Positions 25,026 to 32,435 of a stretch of 64,000 bases of DNA are shown in pieces. The stretch's first letter is position 1. Each line of letters starts with the position of its first letter. The position numbers were made by a program, and so were the translations under genes. This DNA comes from an uncultured Lachnospiraceae bacterium. GTDB lineage: Bacteria > Bacillota > Clostridia > Lachnospirales > Lachnospiraceae. Below the pieces are notes generated by a model. That model was not told the DNA's origin. It was given only the letters and a program-made list of their open reading frames with translations, and did no database searches. The stretch lies in contig CAJUQY010000013.1 of NCBI GenBank assembly GCA_910588815.1, forward strand, positions 1 through 64,000. Direction: 5' to 3'.

Positions 25026-25790
25026 TCATAGCTGATTCAACAGCCTCACCAGCAGTTCCTGCTGGCTGGAGACATGCATTTTCCCGTAAATATGAGCAAT
25101 GTGCTTGTTCGTGGTCGAGACGGAAATATGCAGCGCTCTGCTGATGTTGGACGGGGATATCCCCTGGCACAAAAGCTCCACCACCTCGATCTCCCGCCTG
25201 GTCAGCGTATGCTTTGTCCAAAGCCTGGATTTATTGATACACTGCCCGGGGCCGTCATAGTAAAAGTTCTTTGCCAGATTGTTAAGCTGCGGCAGCAAAA
25301 AAGTCAGTGCATGGAGTTCCTCCTTCCGGCAGGAATTCCCCTTCATCCAGTCAAGGGCAAAGATCATCCGGTATCTGCCCCCGGCATCATAAAATGCGAA
25401 GCCGCAGGAGCTGCTGATCCCGCGGGGACGGATGAAATCGGGGATGAACTCCCTGGAATCTTCCTTGTTCCAGTCGCGGTAATGGAAATTGATCCGGCAG
25501 GGATCCTCGTCGATCTTCCGAAAGCAGCTGAATTGTTTGTTTTCGATGTTCGCATAGTATTTCAGATAAATATCGCTGCAGCTCTCCTTCACGTCCAGCA
25601 GATACTGATCCTGCACTCTCCCGTTCGCATCCAGAAAATACACCAGAGCCTCGTCAAACCGAAAAAGCTCCCGGAGCTGCACAAGAACCCGGATCGCAAA
25701 GCTTTTGGGATTATTTTCTATCCCGCATGCCAGTACCATATCATAAATCTGTTTCCAAAAAGCGGCCGTATCCGGCTGGCTCTGGCGCAT
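25026..25790 (-). CDS. LuxR family transcriptional regulator
   Basis: A 254-residue regulator. The C-terminal 60 residues are a GerE/LuxR helix-turn-helix (LTRREIEVVELLCQGISPSN, then ISRALHISVSTTNKHIAHIY). The N-terminal 180 residues look like a GAF/PAS-type sensor (FRFDEALVYFLDANGRVQDQ) but match no response-regulator receiver, as the phospho-acceptor pattern is lacking. GGAGG lies 5 bases before the ATG. It lies 57 bases downstream of the chaperonin-like gene, in the same direction, and so is probably co-transcribed with it. It may control the divergent operon at 27827-30513. Confidence 0.85.
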   Translation of the reverse strand: MRQSQPDTAAFWKQIYDMVLACGIENNPKSFAIRVLVQLRELFRFDEALVYFLDANGRVQDQYLLDVKESCSDIYLKYYANIENKQFSCFRKIDEDPCRINFHYRDWNKEDSREFIPDFIRPRGISSSCGFAFYDAGGRYRMIFALDWMKGNSCRKEELHALTFLLPQLNNLAKNFYYDGPGQCINKSRLWTKHTLTRREIEVVELLCQGISPSNISRALHISVSTTNKHIAHIYGKMHVSSQQELLVRLLNQL

Positions 25791-25847
25791 GGCTTCCTCC
25801 TTCCCCGGTCCCTTCCCTTCCTGGACGCTTCAAATCTCTGCAATTCC

Positions 25848-27416
25848 TCAGACTTCCGTTACCCCGGCACTGGCCGTAAGAAAAACCGCACTGGCCGACG
25901 CTGCGCTTAAAAGTGCCGTGCGGCTGACCTTTGCCGGGTCCATGATCCCCGCCTCTATCATAGGGACGAAGCGGCCGTGCAGGACGTCAAAACCGGTTCC
26001 CGCAGACTGCTCCCGTATCTGCTCCAGGATCGTTCCGCCAAAAAAGCCGGCATTTTCCGCGATCTGTCTCAAAGGTTCTTCCAGGGCCCGAAGCACGATC
26101 CCTGCTCCGGTTCTCCGGTCGCCGGAAAGTGTTTCCATATAAGCTCTTATGGCAGGCTGGACGTGAATGTAGGCCGCACCGCCTCCCGGAACGATCCCTT
26201 CCTCCATGGCGGCTCTCGCACTGCGAAGGGCCGCCTCCACGCGAAGCTTCCATTCTTTCATTTCTGTCTCCGTGGCCGCTCCCACGCGAATGGAGGCCGC
26301 AGCGCCGGAAAGCTTCGACAGCCGCTCCTTTAACTGGTCCCGTTCAAAATCATAATCCGTTTCCCCGATCCTTTTTTTCAGCGCTTCCGTATGGATCCGT
26401 ATGGCTTCCTGATCTCCCCGGCCTCCAAAGATCGCCGTCGAATTCCGATCCGCCCTCACATAAGCGGCCCTTCCCAGCATATCCAGAGTGACCCGCGGAA
26501 GCGAAACGCCCATCTCTTCGCTGACAAATACGGCTCCGGTAAGAACGGCCAGGTCGGAAAGCCTCGCCTGCCGTCCGTCTCCGTATGCAGGCGCGTTTAC
26601 TGCGGCCGCCTTTATGGTCCCTCTCATGATATTTGTAAGAAGCAGAGCCCTGGCCTCCCCTTCCAGGCCGTCGGCAATGAGAAGCAGGGGCCTCTTCCCT
26701 GCCGCAAGCTGTTCCAGCAGGGGAAACAGTCTTCTGGCGTCAGTAATCTTTTCATCTGTAATGAGAATGTAAGGATCAGTCAATTCTACGATCCCCGCTT
26801 CTTTGTCAGTGATCATTTCCGCAGAAAGATATCCTCTGTTAAACTCTATTCCTTCTGAAACATCCAGAACCGTGTGAAGCGTCCCGGATTCCTCCACCGT
26901 AATGACGCCGTCCGCTCCCACTCGCTCCAAAGCCTCCGCCACCAGCCTTCCGGTCTCCGGATCCGAAGAAGAAACCGCCGCCCGTTCCACGACTTCCCTT
27001 GTTTTTACCGGCCTTGCCAGTCTCCGGATCGATTCGGCGGCAAGTCCGGCCGCCCCCTGGATCCCCTTCCGAAGCTCCACCGGACTGGCTCCGGCGGCAA
27101 GGTTCCGGTATCCTTCCCGGATCATGGCGGCCGCCAGTACCACTGTCGTCGTTGCTCCGCCGCCGGACAGCTCCCCGGTTCTCAAAGACGCCTCCTTAAG
27201 GATCCGGACTCCCATTGCAGCCGCGGCGCCTTCCGGTTCCATCTCTTTTGCAATGGCTGCGCCGTCATTGGTGACGAGGGGACCGGCAGGCGAACGGTCA
27301 AGAACCGCATTTCTCCCCTTTGGCCCCAGAGTTATTTTTACGGAATCTGCCAGCAGCGCAGCTCCCTTCAGCAATTCCTTCTGAATTTCCTTCTGTGTAT
27401 ATACATTCTTCGGCAT
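25848..27416 (-). CDS. GroEL/Cpn60 paralog lacking two catalytic aspartates
   Basis: A 522-residue group I chaperonin homolog with all three domains. Well kept are KITLGPKGRNAVLD (29-40), VTNDG with D51, the apical GroES/substrate helices (LEGEARALLLTNIMRGTIKA) and VPGGGAAYIH near 409-418. But the ATP motif GDGTTT is GGGATT here, so the Asp equal to GroEL D87 is G86. The Asp equal to D398 is A395 (LRVEAALRSA). These two residues bind Mg2+ and activate water in GroEL. The GGM tail is also absent. There is no groES next to it and no CIRCE box upstream. It is therefore a specialised paralog, probably with weak or no ATPase activity; the main GroEL must be elsewhere. Confidence 0.85.
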   Translation of the reverse strand: MPKNVYTQKEIQKELLKGAALLADSVKITLGPKGRNAVLDRSPAGPLVTNDGAAIAKEMEPEGAAAAMGVRILKEASLRTGELSGGGATTTVVLAAAMIREGYRNLAAGASPVELRKGIQGAAGLAAESIRRLARPVKTREVVERAAVSSSDPETGRLVAEALERVGADGVITVEESGTLHTVLDVSEGIEFNRGYLSAEMITDKEAGIVELTDPYILITDEKITDARRLFPLLEQLAAGKRPLLLIADGLEGEARALLLTNIMRGTIKAAAVNAPAYGDGRQARLSDLAVLTGAVFVSEEMGVSLPRVTLDMLGRAAYVRADRNSTAIFGGRGDQEAIRIHTEALKKRIGETDYDFERDQLKERLSKLSGAAASIRVGAATETEMKEWKLRVEAALRSARAAMEEGIVPGGGAAYIHVQPAIRAYMETLSGDRRTGAGIVLRALEEPLRQIAENAGFFGGTILEQIREQSAGTGFDVLHGRFVPMIEAGIMDPAKVSRTALLSAASASAVFLTASAGVTEV

Positions 27417-27435
27417 GATCGTCCCTTCATACTTT

Positions 27436-27582
27436 CTATAGTCAACGGCAAAATAATTTGTCGTTGACTATAAGCCCTTTGGGAGATGCGCACGATTTTT
27501 GTAAGGTAAATTCTGCGCTTCGCCGCAGCAAAAATCGGCGCACAGAACGCCAAAAACAAATTTTTTTATCGTTCGCTATAAG
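27436..27582. repeat. 147-bp nested palindrome (element C) before the chaperonin-like gene
   Basis: The left arm TATAGTCAACGGCAAAATAA is itself half of a hairpin with TTTGTCGTTGACTATA (27437-27472). It also pairs imperfectly with the right end (27551-27582). A second nested stem pairs TGCGCACGATTTTTG with CAAAAATCGGCGCA (about 27486-27541). The core AACGRCAAAATAATTTGTC recurs at 46020-46041. It lies in the transcribed leader of the chaperonin-like gene. Confidence 0.7.
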
Positions 27583-27597
27583 TCTATAAGTATAGTA

Positions 27598-27622
27598 AAA
27601 ACCCGGAAAGCTCTGCCCCGGG
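27598..27622 (-). terminator. Terminator-like hairpin in the leader of the chaperonin-like gene
   Basis: On the minus strand CCCGG and CCGGG form a stem around GGCAGAGCTTT, followed by TTTTTAC. It lies about 20 bases after the predicted start of transcription. It could limit read-through into the chaperonin-like gene; the stem is short. Confidence 0.45.
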
Positions 27623-27640
27623 AACAGACCTTCGGTCATT

Positions 27641-27665
27641 ATTATATCACAGAAATACGGACTGC
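27641..27665 (-). promoter_or_regulatory. Promoter of the chaperonin-like/LuxR operon
   Basis: An extended -10 TGATATAAT (27641-27649) on the minus strand, with a weak -35 TTCGCA 16 bases upstream. The region between here and the divergent SDR gene (27666-27826) is AT-rich. It holds a small inverted repeat AGGAAA-GT-TTTCCT at 27711-27724 that may be a regulator site. Confidence 0.5.
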
Positions 27666-27826
27666 GAATATGGGTAAAAATAAGTATTTTTTATGCATAT
27701 TTTTGCCAATAGGAAAGTTTTCCTCCGCAATATATAATCATAATATCCAAAAATTGTGTGATAAAAAGAAAAATATCAGCTTATTGCACAAATATCATTG
27801 TATAAAAATGAAGGGAGGCGAAAATT

Positions 27827-28744
27827 ATGGCACTGGACAAAGAATCTTTGTTCTACATGTCCGCCGATCAGCTTGACGATGTAAAACCACTGGCGGAGGT
27901 CTGCAGCCTGGCCGGCAAGGTGGCCGTCGTCACCGGAACCGTCGGCCTGGCGCTCCATGTGATCCACCGGCTGGCGGAAATGGGCGCAAAGGTCGTATGT
28001 GCGGGGCGGAGCGAGGAATGGGGCAATCTGACGGTCGAGACCATGCGGGAGAAGGGATATGAGGTTTCTTTCTGCAAAACCGACGTTTCCAGGGTGGAGG
28101 ACTGCTACGCACTGGTGGAGTTCGCAGAAAAAACATATGGTTTTGTGGATATTGCAGTTCCCGTTGCCGCCACCTGGAGCGCCAGAGCCTTTGTGGACAT
28201 GAAGCATGAGGAACTGATGAAATGCCTCAACGTGGATCTGGTAGGACAGTATTTCACCGTACAGGCATCCGCAAGGAGCATGATCAGAGGCGGGAAAGGA
28301 GGGAAAATCGTCACCATCTCTTCCGTGGCTTACCGGGGAGACGACCAGCCGAAGATGGCGATGATGACCGCCTATAATGCCGCCAAGGGCGGCGTCGTGG
28401 GCATGACAAAGGGTATTGCCAAAGAGCTTAAGCAGTACGGCATCAATGTCAACTGCGTAGCGCCCGGCGGCATGCTGACTCCGGGCGCCCTGGACAATCT
28501 GGCGGGACCGGCCGCGCTTTACGGACAGGAATGGAGTGACACCGTCACGGAAAACGGTCATTTGACGCCGGTATGCTCCACGCCTGACGAGGTTGCGCTG
28601 ATGATCGCGGCCATGTGCACCGATCTGTCAAATTTCATGTACGGCCAGGTGATCGAGGTCTGCGGCGGCAGCGAACTGTCCTTCCAGGAGAAGCCCTGGA
28701 GCTACACCATGGAAGGCGGGATTCCCGGCCCCAGAAAAGAATAG
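27827..28744 (+). CDS. SDR family oxidoreductase with altered cofactor motifs
   Basis: A 305-residue short-chain dehydrogenase with a 30-residue N-terminal extension before the Rossmann fold. The active-site tyrosine and lysine are kept (AYNAAKGG), as is a serine in VTISSVAYRG. The cofactor loop is odd: TGTVGLAL replaces TGxxxGxG, one residue short and without the last glycine. The NNAG motif reads VPVAAT. So NAD(P) binding may differ or be lost. GGGAGG lies before the ATG. It is the first of four plus-strand genes running to 30513, opposite the chaperonin-like gene. Function unknown. Confidence 0.8.
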   Translation: MALDKESLFYMSADQLDDVKPLAEVCSLAGKVAVVTGTVGLALHVIHRLAEMGAKVVCAGRSEEWGNLTVETMREKGYEVSFCKTDVSRVEDCYALVEFAEKTYGFVDIAVPVAATWSARAFVDMKHEELMKCLNVDLVGQYFTVQASARSMIRGGKGGKIVTISSVAYRGDDQPKMAMMTAYNAAKGGVVGMTKGIAKELKQYGINVNCVAPGGMLTPGALDNLAGPAALYGQEWSDTVTENGHLTPVCSTPDEVALMIAAMCTDLSNFMYGQVIEVCGGSELSFQEKPWSYTMEGGIPGPRKE

Positions 28745-28858
28745 ATGCCGGGTTTTATGATTACATAAAGTTTATAACAAGATATGAAAAAACTGATTTC
28801 TTGTTTTTTAAAAACTCTCAGCCGTACAGGCTGAAAATCTCAGGAGGTACAGAATTTT

Positions 28859-29074
28859 ATGGCTATCAGTTCCAAAAGCAAATTAAGAGACATTCTGGAA
28901 GACGAGCGGGCAGTTGCGATCGTGGAAAAGCATGTGCCTGGCCTGAAGGAAAATCCCATGCTGGGTCCCTGCATGGGCATGAGGATGAGCACTCTGCTCA
29001 AATTCCCTCAGGTAAGCGTGCCGGAAGAGGCACAGAAGGAGATCATTGAACAGCTGGATGCATTGGACAGATAA
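28859..29074 (+). CDS. Small helical protein of unknown function
   Basis: A 71-residue protein, MAISSKSKLRDILEDERAVA at the start and GPCMGMRMSTLLKFPQ in the middle. Similar short blocks (KL.DLL....A..ILE.hiPG, NP....a.GM.l..l..fp) occur as small domains attached to or beside clostridial enzymes; I cannot give a firm family name. GGAGG lies 10 bases before the ATG and a small hairpin (TCAGCC/GGCTGA) lies just upstream. It sits between the SDR and the trigger-factor-like gene, in the same operon. It may be an accessory or oligomerisation subunit. Confidence 0.7.
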   Translation: MAISSKSKLRDILEDERAVAIVEKHVPGLKENPMLGPCMGMRMSTLLKFPQVSVPEEAQKEIIEQLDALDR

Positions 29075-29086
29075 GAGGGCACTGCA

Positions 29087-29599
29087 GTGATCCAGAAAGA
29101 CATGATCTACAAAGGCATCCGGGCGGCAGATCCGCTTCCCTCCGGAATCCCTCAGGAAGAACGGGAGCAGGCGGTCCTCAGCCGCATCATAGAAGCGATC
29201 CTGGCCGCCAATGAGATCCAGATACCCCAGGCGCAGGAAGAAGAAGCAGCAGACAGAAAAATGCTGGAATACCGGCACAGGCTCCAGTATGAAAGTATGT
29301 GCTTTGGGATCCCTTATGACAAGATGAAGGAAGATACGGAAAAGCTCCTTAAGCAGTTCCGGAAAGAGGCCAGGTTGGAGCTTCAGACAGAGCAGATCCT
29401 CCAAACCGTGATCGCCGGGGAGGGGCTTATGGTAAGTCCGGAGGAATTGGAAGCAGAAGCCGCCGCCATGGCAGAAAGGCAGAACCTCCCTCTTGAAATG
29501 GTCAAAGGCTTCTTTGGAGAAGATTACGGAATGCTGAGACAGGAACTTCTCGAAAAAAAGGCAATGAAATTTTTATATGAGAATGCGGTTTCCGGCTGA
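29087..29599 (+). CDS. Stand-alone trigger factor C-terminal (chaperone) domain
   Basis: A 170-residue protein matching only the C-terminal arm domain of trigger factor: EEREQAVLSRIIEAILAANE, IQIPQA, then EYRHRLQYESMCFGIPYDKM, SPEELEAEAAAMAERQNLPL and FLYENAV at the end. The ribosome-binding and PPIase domains are absent, and there is no room for them in the 12 bases after the preceding gene. The start is GTG 29087, with AGAGGG at 7 bases. It probably acts as a small dedicated chaperone or assembly partner for proteins of this operon rather than on the ribosome. The sequence match is by eye. Confidence 0.7.
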   Translation: MIQKDMIYKGIRAADPLPSGIPQEEREQAVLSRIIEAILAANEIQIPQAQEEEAADRKMLEYRHRLQYESMCFGIPYDKMKEDTEKLLKQFRKEARLELQTEQILQTVIAGEGLMVSPEELEAEAAAMAERQNLPLEMVKGFFGEDYGMLRQELLEKKAMKFLYENAVSG

Positions 29600-29643
29600 C
29601 TGAAAAAAAGACCGCCAACCGCAAGGGAAAGGAGAACAACATC

Positions 29644-30513
29644 ATGACAGACGATATCAAAAAAGAAGTCCACACTTCACGGGTGTTCAAAGGACGCAAA
29701 ACCATCGCATACCTTCAGAAATGTAAGGACGAGGGGACTAAGCTGGTTCAGATGTGCCCCGGGCCCAGGGACCAGTTCTGGACCATGGCTGCTGAGATGG
29801 CCGGCTGCGATATCTGCCGCCTGACCGTTCCCGGCGACGGCAAAGACCCGGAAATGCAGATCAAGCTCGCTCCCTTCTGGATCAAATGCGTCCGTGAGGC
29901 AGCGAAAAATATCCATATCAATTTCTATATGCAGACCCCTACTTATGCTTCCAAAGAAGCTGCCGTGGCAAACGGGGCCATGTATATGAACTGCGGCGCG
30001 GACTCCCTGCTGCCCATGGGCATCACCAATGAAACGTTGAAATATATGTCCGACAATTACCTGCCTGTCTTCGGCCACGTGGGCGCATTGTCCGGCTGGC
30101 AGACCGGCAAGCAGGGCGGCTATAAGCGGATCGGCAAAACTGCGGAAAGTGCCATGGAAGTCTTTAAGATGGCTTATGAATACCAGGAGAACGGCATGAT
30201 GGCCATGACCATTGAATTAACCCCCATCGAGGTGACAAACGCCATCGCCAAAAAACTCCGCGTCCCGGTGATCTCCATCGCTGCAGGCGGCGCCGCCGAC
30301 GGCTGTGAAATGGTGGATTTCGACACCTTCAACATGATGCCCAAGCCTGCCTCCCATGCCAAGGTCTACGGCGAATTCTTCCCCTTCGCGGTAGAAGCCT
30401 ATTCCGACTGGGCCGACGATGTACGCAGCGGAGCTTATCCAGAAGACAAACACGGCTACCACATGGACGAGGCCGAACTGGAAAAATTCATGGATGCCCT
30501 GGAAAAATTCTGA
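29644..30513 (+). CDS. PanB-like (ketopantoate hydroxymethyltransferase superfamily) protein
   Basis: A 289-residue TIM-barrel protein. Its second half follows PanB closely: VFGHVGALSGWQTGKQGGYK, RIGKTAESAMEVFKMAYEYQ, and MTIELTPIEVTNAIAKKLRV ahead of an ISIAAGG block with DGCEMV. In PanB these correspond to GHIGLTPQ..GGYKVQGK, the catalytic Glu in LELVP, and GIGAG..CDGQVLV. In the first half, the VADLPF and KLEGG segments that give a metal Asp and active Lys/Glu are replaced (YMQTPTYAS, LLPMGI). So it is a distant member, probably with a different aldol-type reaction or a non-catalytic role. Strong ribosome site and a terminator after it. Confidence 0.65.
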   Translation: MTDDIKKEVHTSRVFKGRKTIAYLQKCKDEGTKLVQMCPGPRDQFWTMAAEMAGCDICRLTVPGDGKDPEMQIKLAPFWIKCVREAAKNIHINFYMQTPTYASKEAAVANGAMYMNCGADSLLPMGITNETLKYMSDNYLPVFGHVGALSGWQTGKQGGYKRIGKTAESAMEVFKMAYEYQENGMMAMTIELTPIEVTNAIAKKLRVPVISIAAGGAADGCEMVDFDTFNMMPKPASHAKVYGEFFPFAVEAYSDWADDVRSGAYPEDKHGYHMDEAELEKFMDALEKF

Positions 30514-30531
30514 TCTTAAGAATCGGTACAT

Positions 30532-30575
30532 AAAAAGCTGCCCCGGCAGGCTTCTTTGCCGGCGGCAGCTTTTTT
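30532..30575 (+). terminator. Strong terminator of the SDR-PanB-like operon
   Basis: AAAAAGCTGCC (30532-30542) pairs with GGCAGCTTTTTT (30562-30573), with an inner GGCA/TGCC stem. It ends 19 bases after the PanB-like stop. Confidence 0.9.
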
Positions 30576-30600
30576 GCGTTCTGTATAAGAAAGTTCCCTG

Positions 30601-30825
30601 TCACTCCCCCAAAACCAGTCTCCCGTCCTCCAGGGTTAAGAGCACGTCCGCCTTCCTGGCAATCTGCAGGTCATGGGTCACCAACAGCAGGGTCTGGTGA
30701 AAAATCCTGCATGCCTCCTCATCGCTGGCTGCGCCACATGCCTCATATCCGCTGGCTGAAAGAGCCTCTAAAAGCCCCTCCCGGGCCGATTCCTCGTCCT
30801 CCACCACTAAAATCCGCCTTTTCAT
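30601..30825 (-). pseudogene. Response-regulator start fused to ABC-ATPase end (deletion remnant)
   Basis: From ATG 30825 the protein reads MKRRILVVEDEESAREGLLE and on to about residue 42, a normal receiver-domain N-terminus. It then switches to TLLLVTHDLQIARKADVLLT and ends EDGRLVLGE, the usual D/H-loop and C-terminus of an ABC transporter ATPase. No known protein joins these parts, and the receiver lacks its phospho-acceptor Asp and everything after. A deletion has fused two genes in frame. It overlaps the MutT gene stop (TGATG), so it was probably in an operon with it before or after the deletion. It may still be translated. Confidence 0.75.
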
Positions 30826-30830
30826 CGCCA

Positions 30831-31226
30831 TCACCTTTCTGAGAGCATCTCCCTCAAGCTCCCGACCAGCTCCAAATCCGCCGGAAGCCATTCCACCTGG
30901 AAGAGCTCCTCGCCGGAAAGCCATCTGGCTGCCTCATGCTCCTTTAACACCAGATCTCCGGAAACAACCTCCGCAAAAAAACATTCCATGGACAGATGAA
31001 ACTCCGGATAATCATACTCCACCCGGGCCGCCACTTCCCCCACAGAAATCTCCGTGTCAAGCTCCTCCCTGATTTCCCGAAGAAGCGCTTCCTTTGGCGT
31101 TTCCCCCGGCTCAATCTTTCCTCCCGGAAACTCCCAAAGGCCCCTGAACGGTCCATACCCCCGCCTGGTTGCAAAGATCCTGTCATTCTCTTTTATGACT
31201 GCCGATACAACGTGTATTGTTTTCAT
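30831..31226 (-). CDS. mutT: NUDIX hydrolase, MutT-like (8-oxo-dGTP diphosphatase)
   Basis: A 131-residue NUDIX protein. The NUDIX box is complete: GKIEPGETPKEALLREIREE followed by LDTEI. The start MKTIHVVSAVIKENDRIFAT and ARRGYGPFRGLWEFPGG-type region fit MutT/YeaB-like CTP pyrophosphohydrolases that clean oxidised nucleotides (8-oxo-dGTP). AGAGGA lies before ATG 31226; the upstream extension of the frame runs through two hairpins. It sits 60 bases after the glycosyltransferase gene. Confidence 0.9.
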   Translation of the reverse strand: MKTIHVVSAVIKENDRIFATRRGYGPFRGLWEFPGGKIEPGETPKEALLREIREELDTEISVGEVAARVEYDYPEFHLSMECFFAEVVSGDLVLKEHEAARWLSGEELFQVEWLPADLELVGSLREMLSER

Positions 31227-31285
31227 TTTTTCCTCTGCATGGCAGGTCTTGCACCTGCCATATAGGTAGATATGAAAGCTTGCTT

Positions 31286-32284
31286 TCATACTTCCTGCTG
31301 CCCATCCTTCTTAAGCTTCCGATACAAAAACTCATATACATAGGAAAAGGTTCCGCCAATCAGCCGCCCCTCCACGCAGACATAATTCCGGAGCCTGCCC
31401 ATGGAAAAGTCCACCTTTTTGCAGCTTTTCCTCGTTTTCCAGCCTTCCGTCAGGCCTTCCTTGTATTCCTGCCCGAAACCGATTTTCCTGAAAAAACGGC
31501 TTTTCACGTAATAGCCGACGGCAAGGGCCGGTGCGTTCAGCAAAAGCTGAAACAGCGGCATATTCTTATAATTCAGGTAAATGCTGTTCCTGGCAGCCAG
31601 CCGCACCTTGAAGTCATTGTATTTGGAGCCGCTGGTTCCGCTCCCCACGTGCTCCACCTTTGCGTCCGGAGCGTAAAGATTTTGCCAGCCATAGAGCCTG
31701 GCCCGGTAACCCACATCCAGATCCTCCAGGTAGGCAAAATGCTTTTCATCAAAATATCCGATCTGGCCAAATACCTCCCTCCGGTAAGCGGCGGCGCCGG
31801 CACAGGCCGAAAATACCTTCGCCGGCTTACTGTAGCGCTTCACCGAATGGGCCACGCCCCGCTGAAAAGCCCAGCCTAACACCGTATACTGGTCCCCCGC
31901 ATCGTCGATGAGTTCTGGGTGATACATCTGGATCATCTTTGCACTGACAGAAAACGCCCCCGGATTTTCATCCAGTGTCCGGACCAGCGCCTCCACATAG
32001 CCCGGCCGCGCTTTCGTATCATTATTTAAAAGAATCACATAGGGGGTCCTTGCCGCCCGTATCCCCTCATTGACAGCCCTGCTGAAACCATAATTTTTAT
32101 CCAGCGCCAAAATCTCTATCTCCGGGTAATGCTCCCGCACAAATTCCACGCTTCCGTCCGTGGAACCATTGTCCACGAAAAGCACATGAAAGCCCGGCCC
32201 TCTCTGGTTCCGAAGTCCTTCCATGCAGCCCTCCATAAACATCTTTCCGTTATAATTGGGGATGATGATAGTTACCTTTTCCAT
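31286..32284 (-). CDS. Family 2 glycosyltransferase (rhamnosyltransferase-like)
   Basis: A 332-residue GT2 enzyme of the WbbL / dTDP-rhamnosyl transferase type. The nucleotide-binding start is VTIIIPNYNGKMFMEGC. Two Asp motifs follow: FVDNGSTDGS and LLNNDTKARPG. The acceptor/base region is FAYLEDLDVGYRARLYGW. The C-terminus is basic with hydrophobic stretches (LLLNAPALAVGYYV) that suggest membrane attachment. It probably adds a sugar to a cell-surface polysaccharide. Two perfect hairpins (TATGAAAGC/GCTTTCATA and GGCAGGT/ACCTGCC) follow it at 31246-31285 and may end its transcript. Confidence 0.9.
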   Translation of the reverse strand: MEKVTIIIPNYNGKMFMEGCMEGLRNQRGPGFHVLFVDNGSTDGSVEFVREHYPEIEILALDKNYGFSRAVNEGIRAARTPYVILLNNDTKARPGYVEALVRTLDENPGAFSVSAKMIQMYHPELIDDAGDQYTVLGWAFQRGVAHSVKRYSKPAKVFSACAGAAAYRREVFGQIGYFDEKHFAYLEDLDVGYRARLYGWQNLYAPDAKVEHVGSGTSGSKYNDFKVRLAARNSIYLNYKNMPLFQLLLNAPALAVGYYVKSRFFRKIGFGQEYKEGLTEGWKTRKSCKKVDFSMGRLRNYVCVEGRLIGGTFSYVYEFLYRKLKKDGQQEV

Positions 32285-32401
32285 ATCGATAACAAAACTC
32301 CATTTCTTCTCTGTCGCTAAGCATTATAGCGAAAATAGCCGAAAAATACAAGCCTGCCCGGACATCCAATAGAAATTATAGAAGCATTTCCGGAAATTCT
32401 G

Positions 32402-32410
32402 TGCTATAAT
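32402..32410 (+). promoter_or_regulatory. Extended -10 promoter of the ABC_ATPase gene
   Basis: TGCTATAAT at 32402-32410 is an extended -10 box, 26 bases before the ATG at 32436. No good -35 box is seen. The leader would be very short, but the ribosome site AAAGGAATT fits in it. Confidence 0.5.
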
Positions 32411-32435
32411 GTCCCTACAGAAAGGAATTGATCTT

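Noticed and set aside
27417..27826. CIRCE/HrcA operator for the chaperonin-like gene
   Set aside because: No TTAGCACTC-N9-GAGTGCTAA sequence is present in the region.
28859..29074. DUF1858 membership of the 71-residue protein
   Set aside because: Length and helical character fit, but the conserved DUF1858 cysteines and glycines are not seen, so no family is given.
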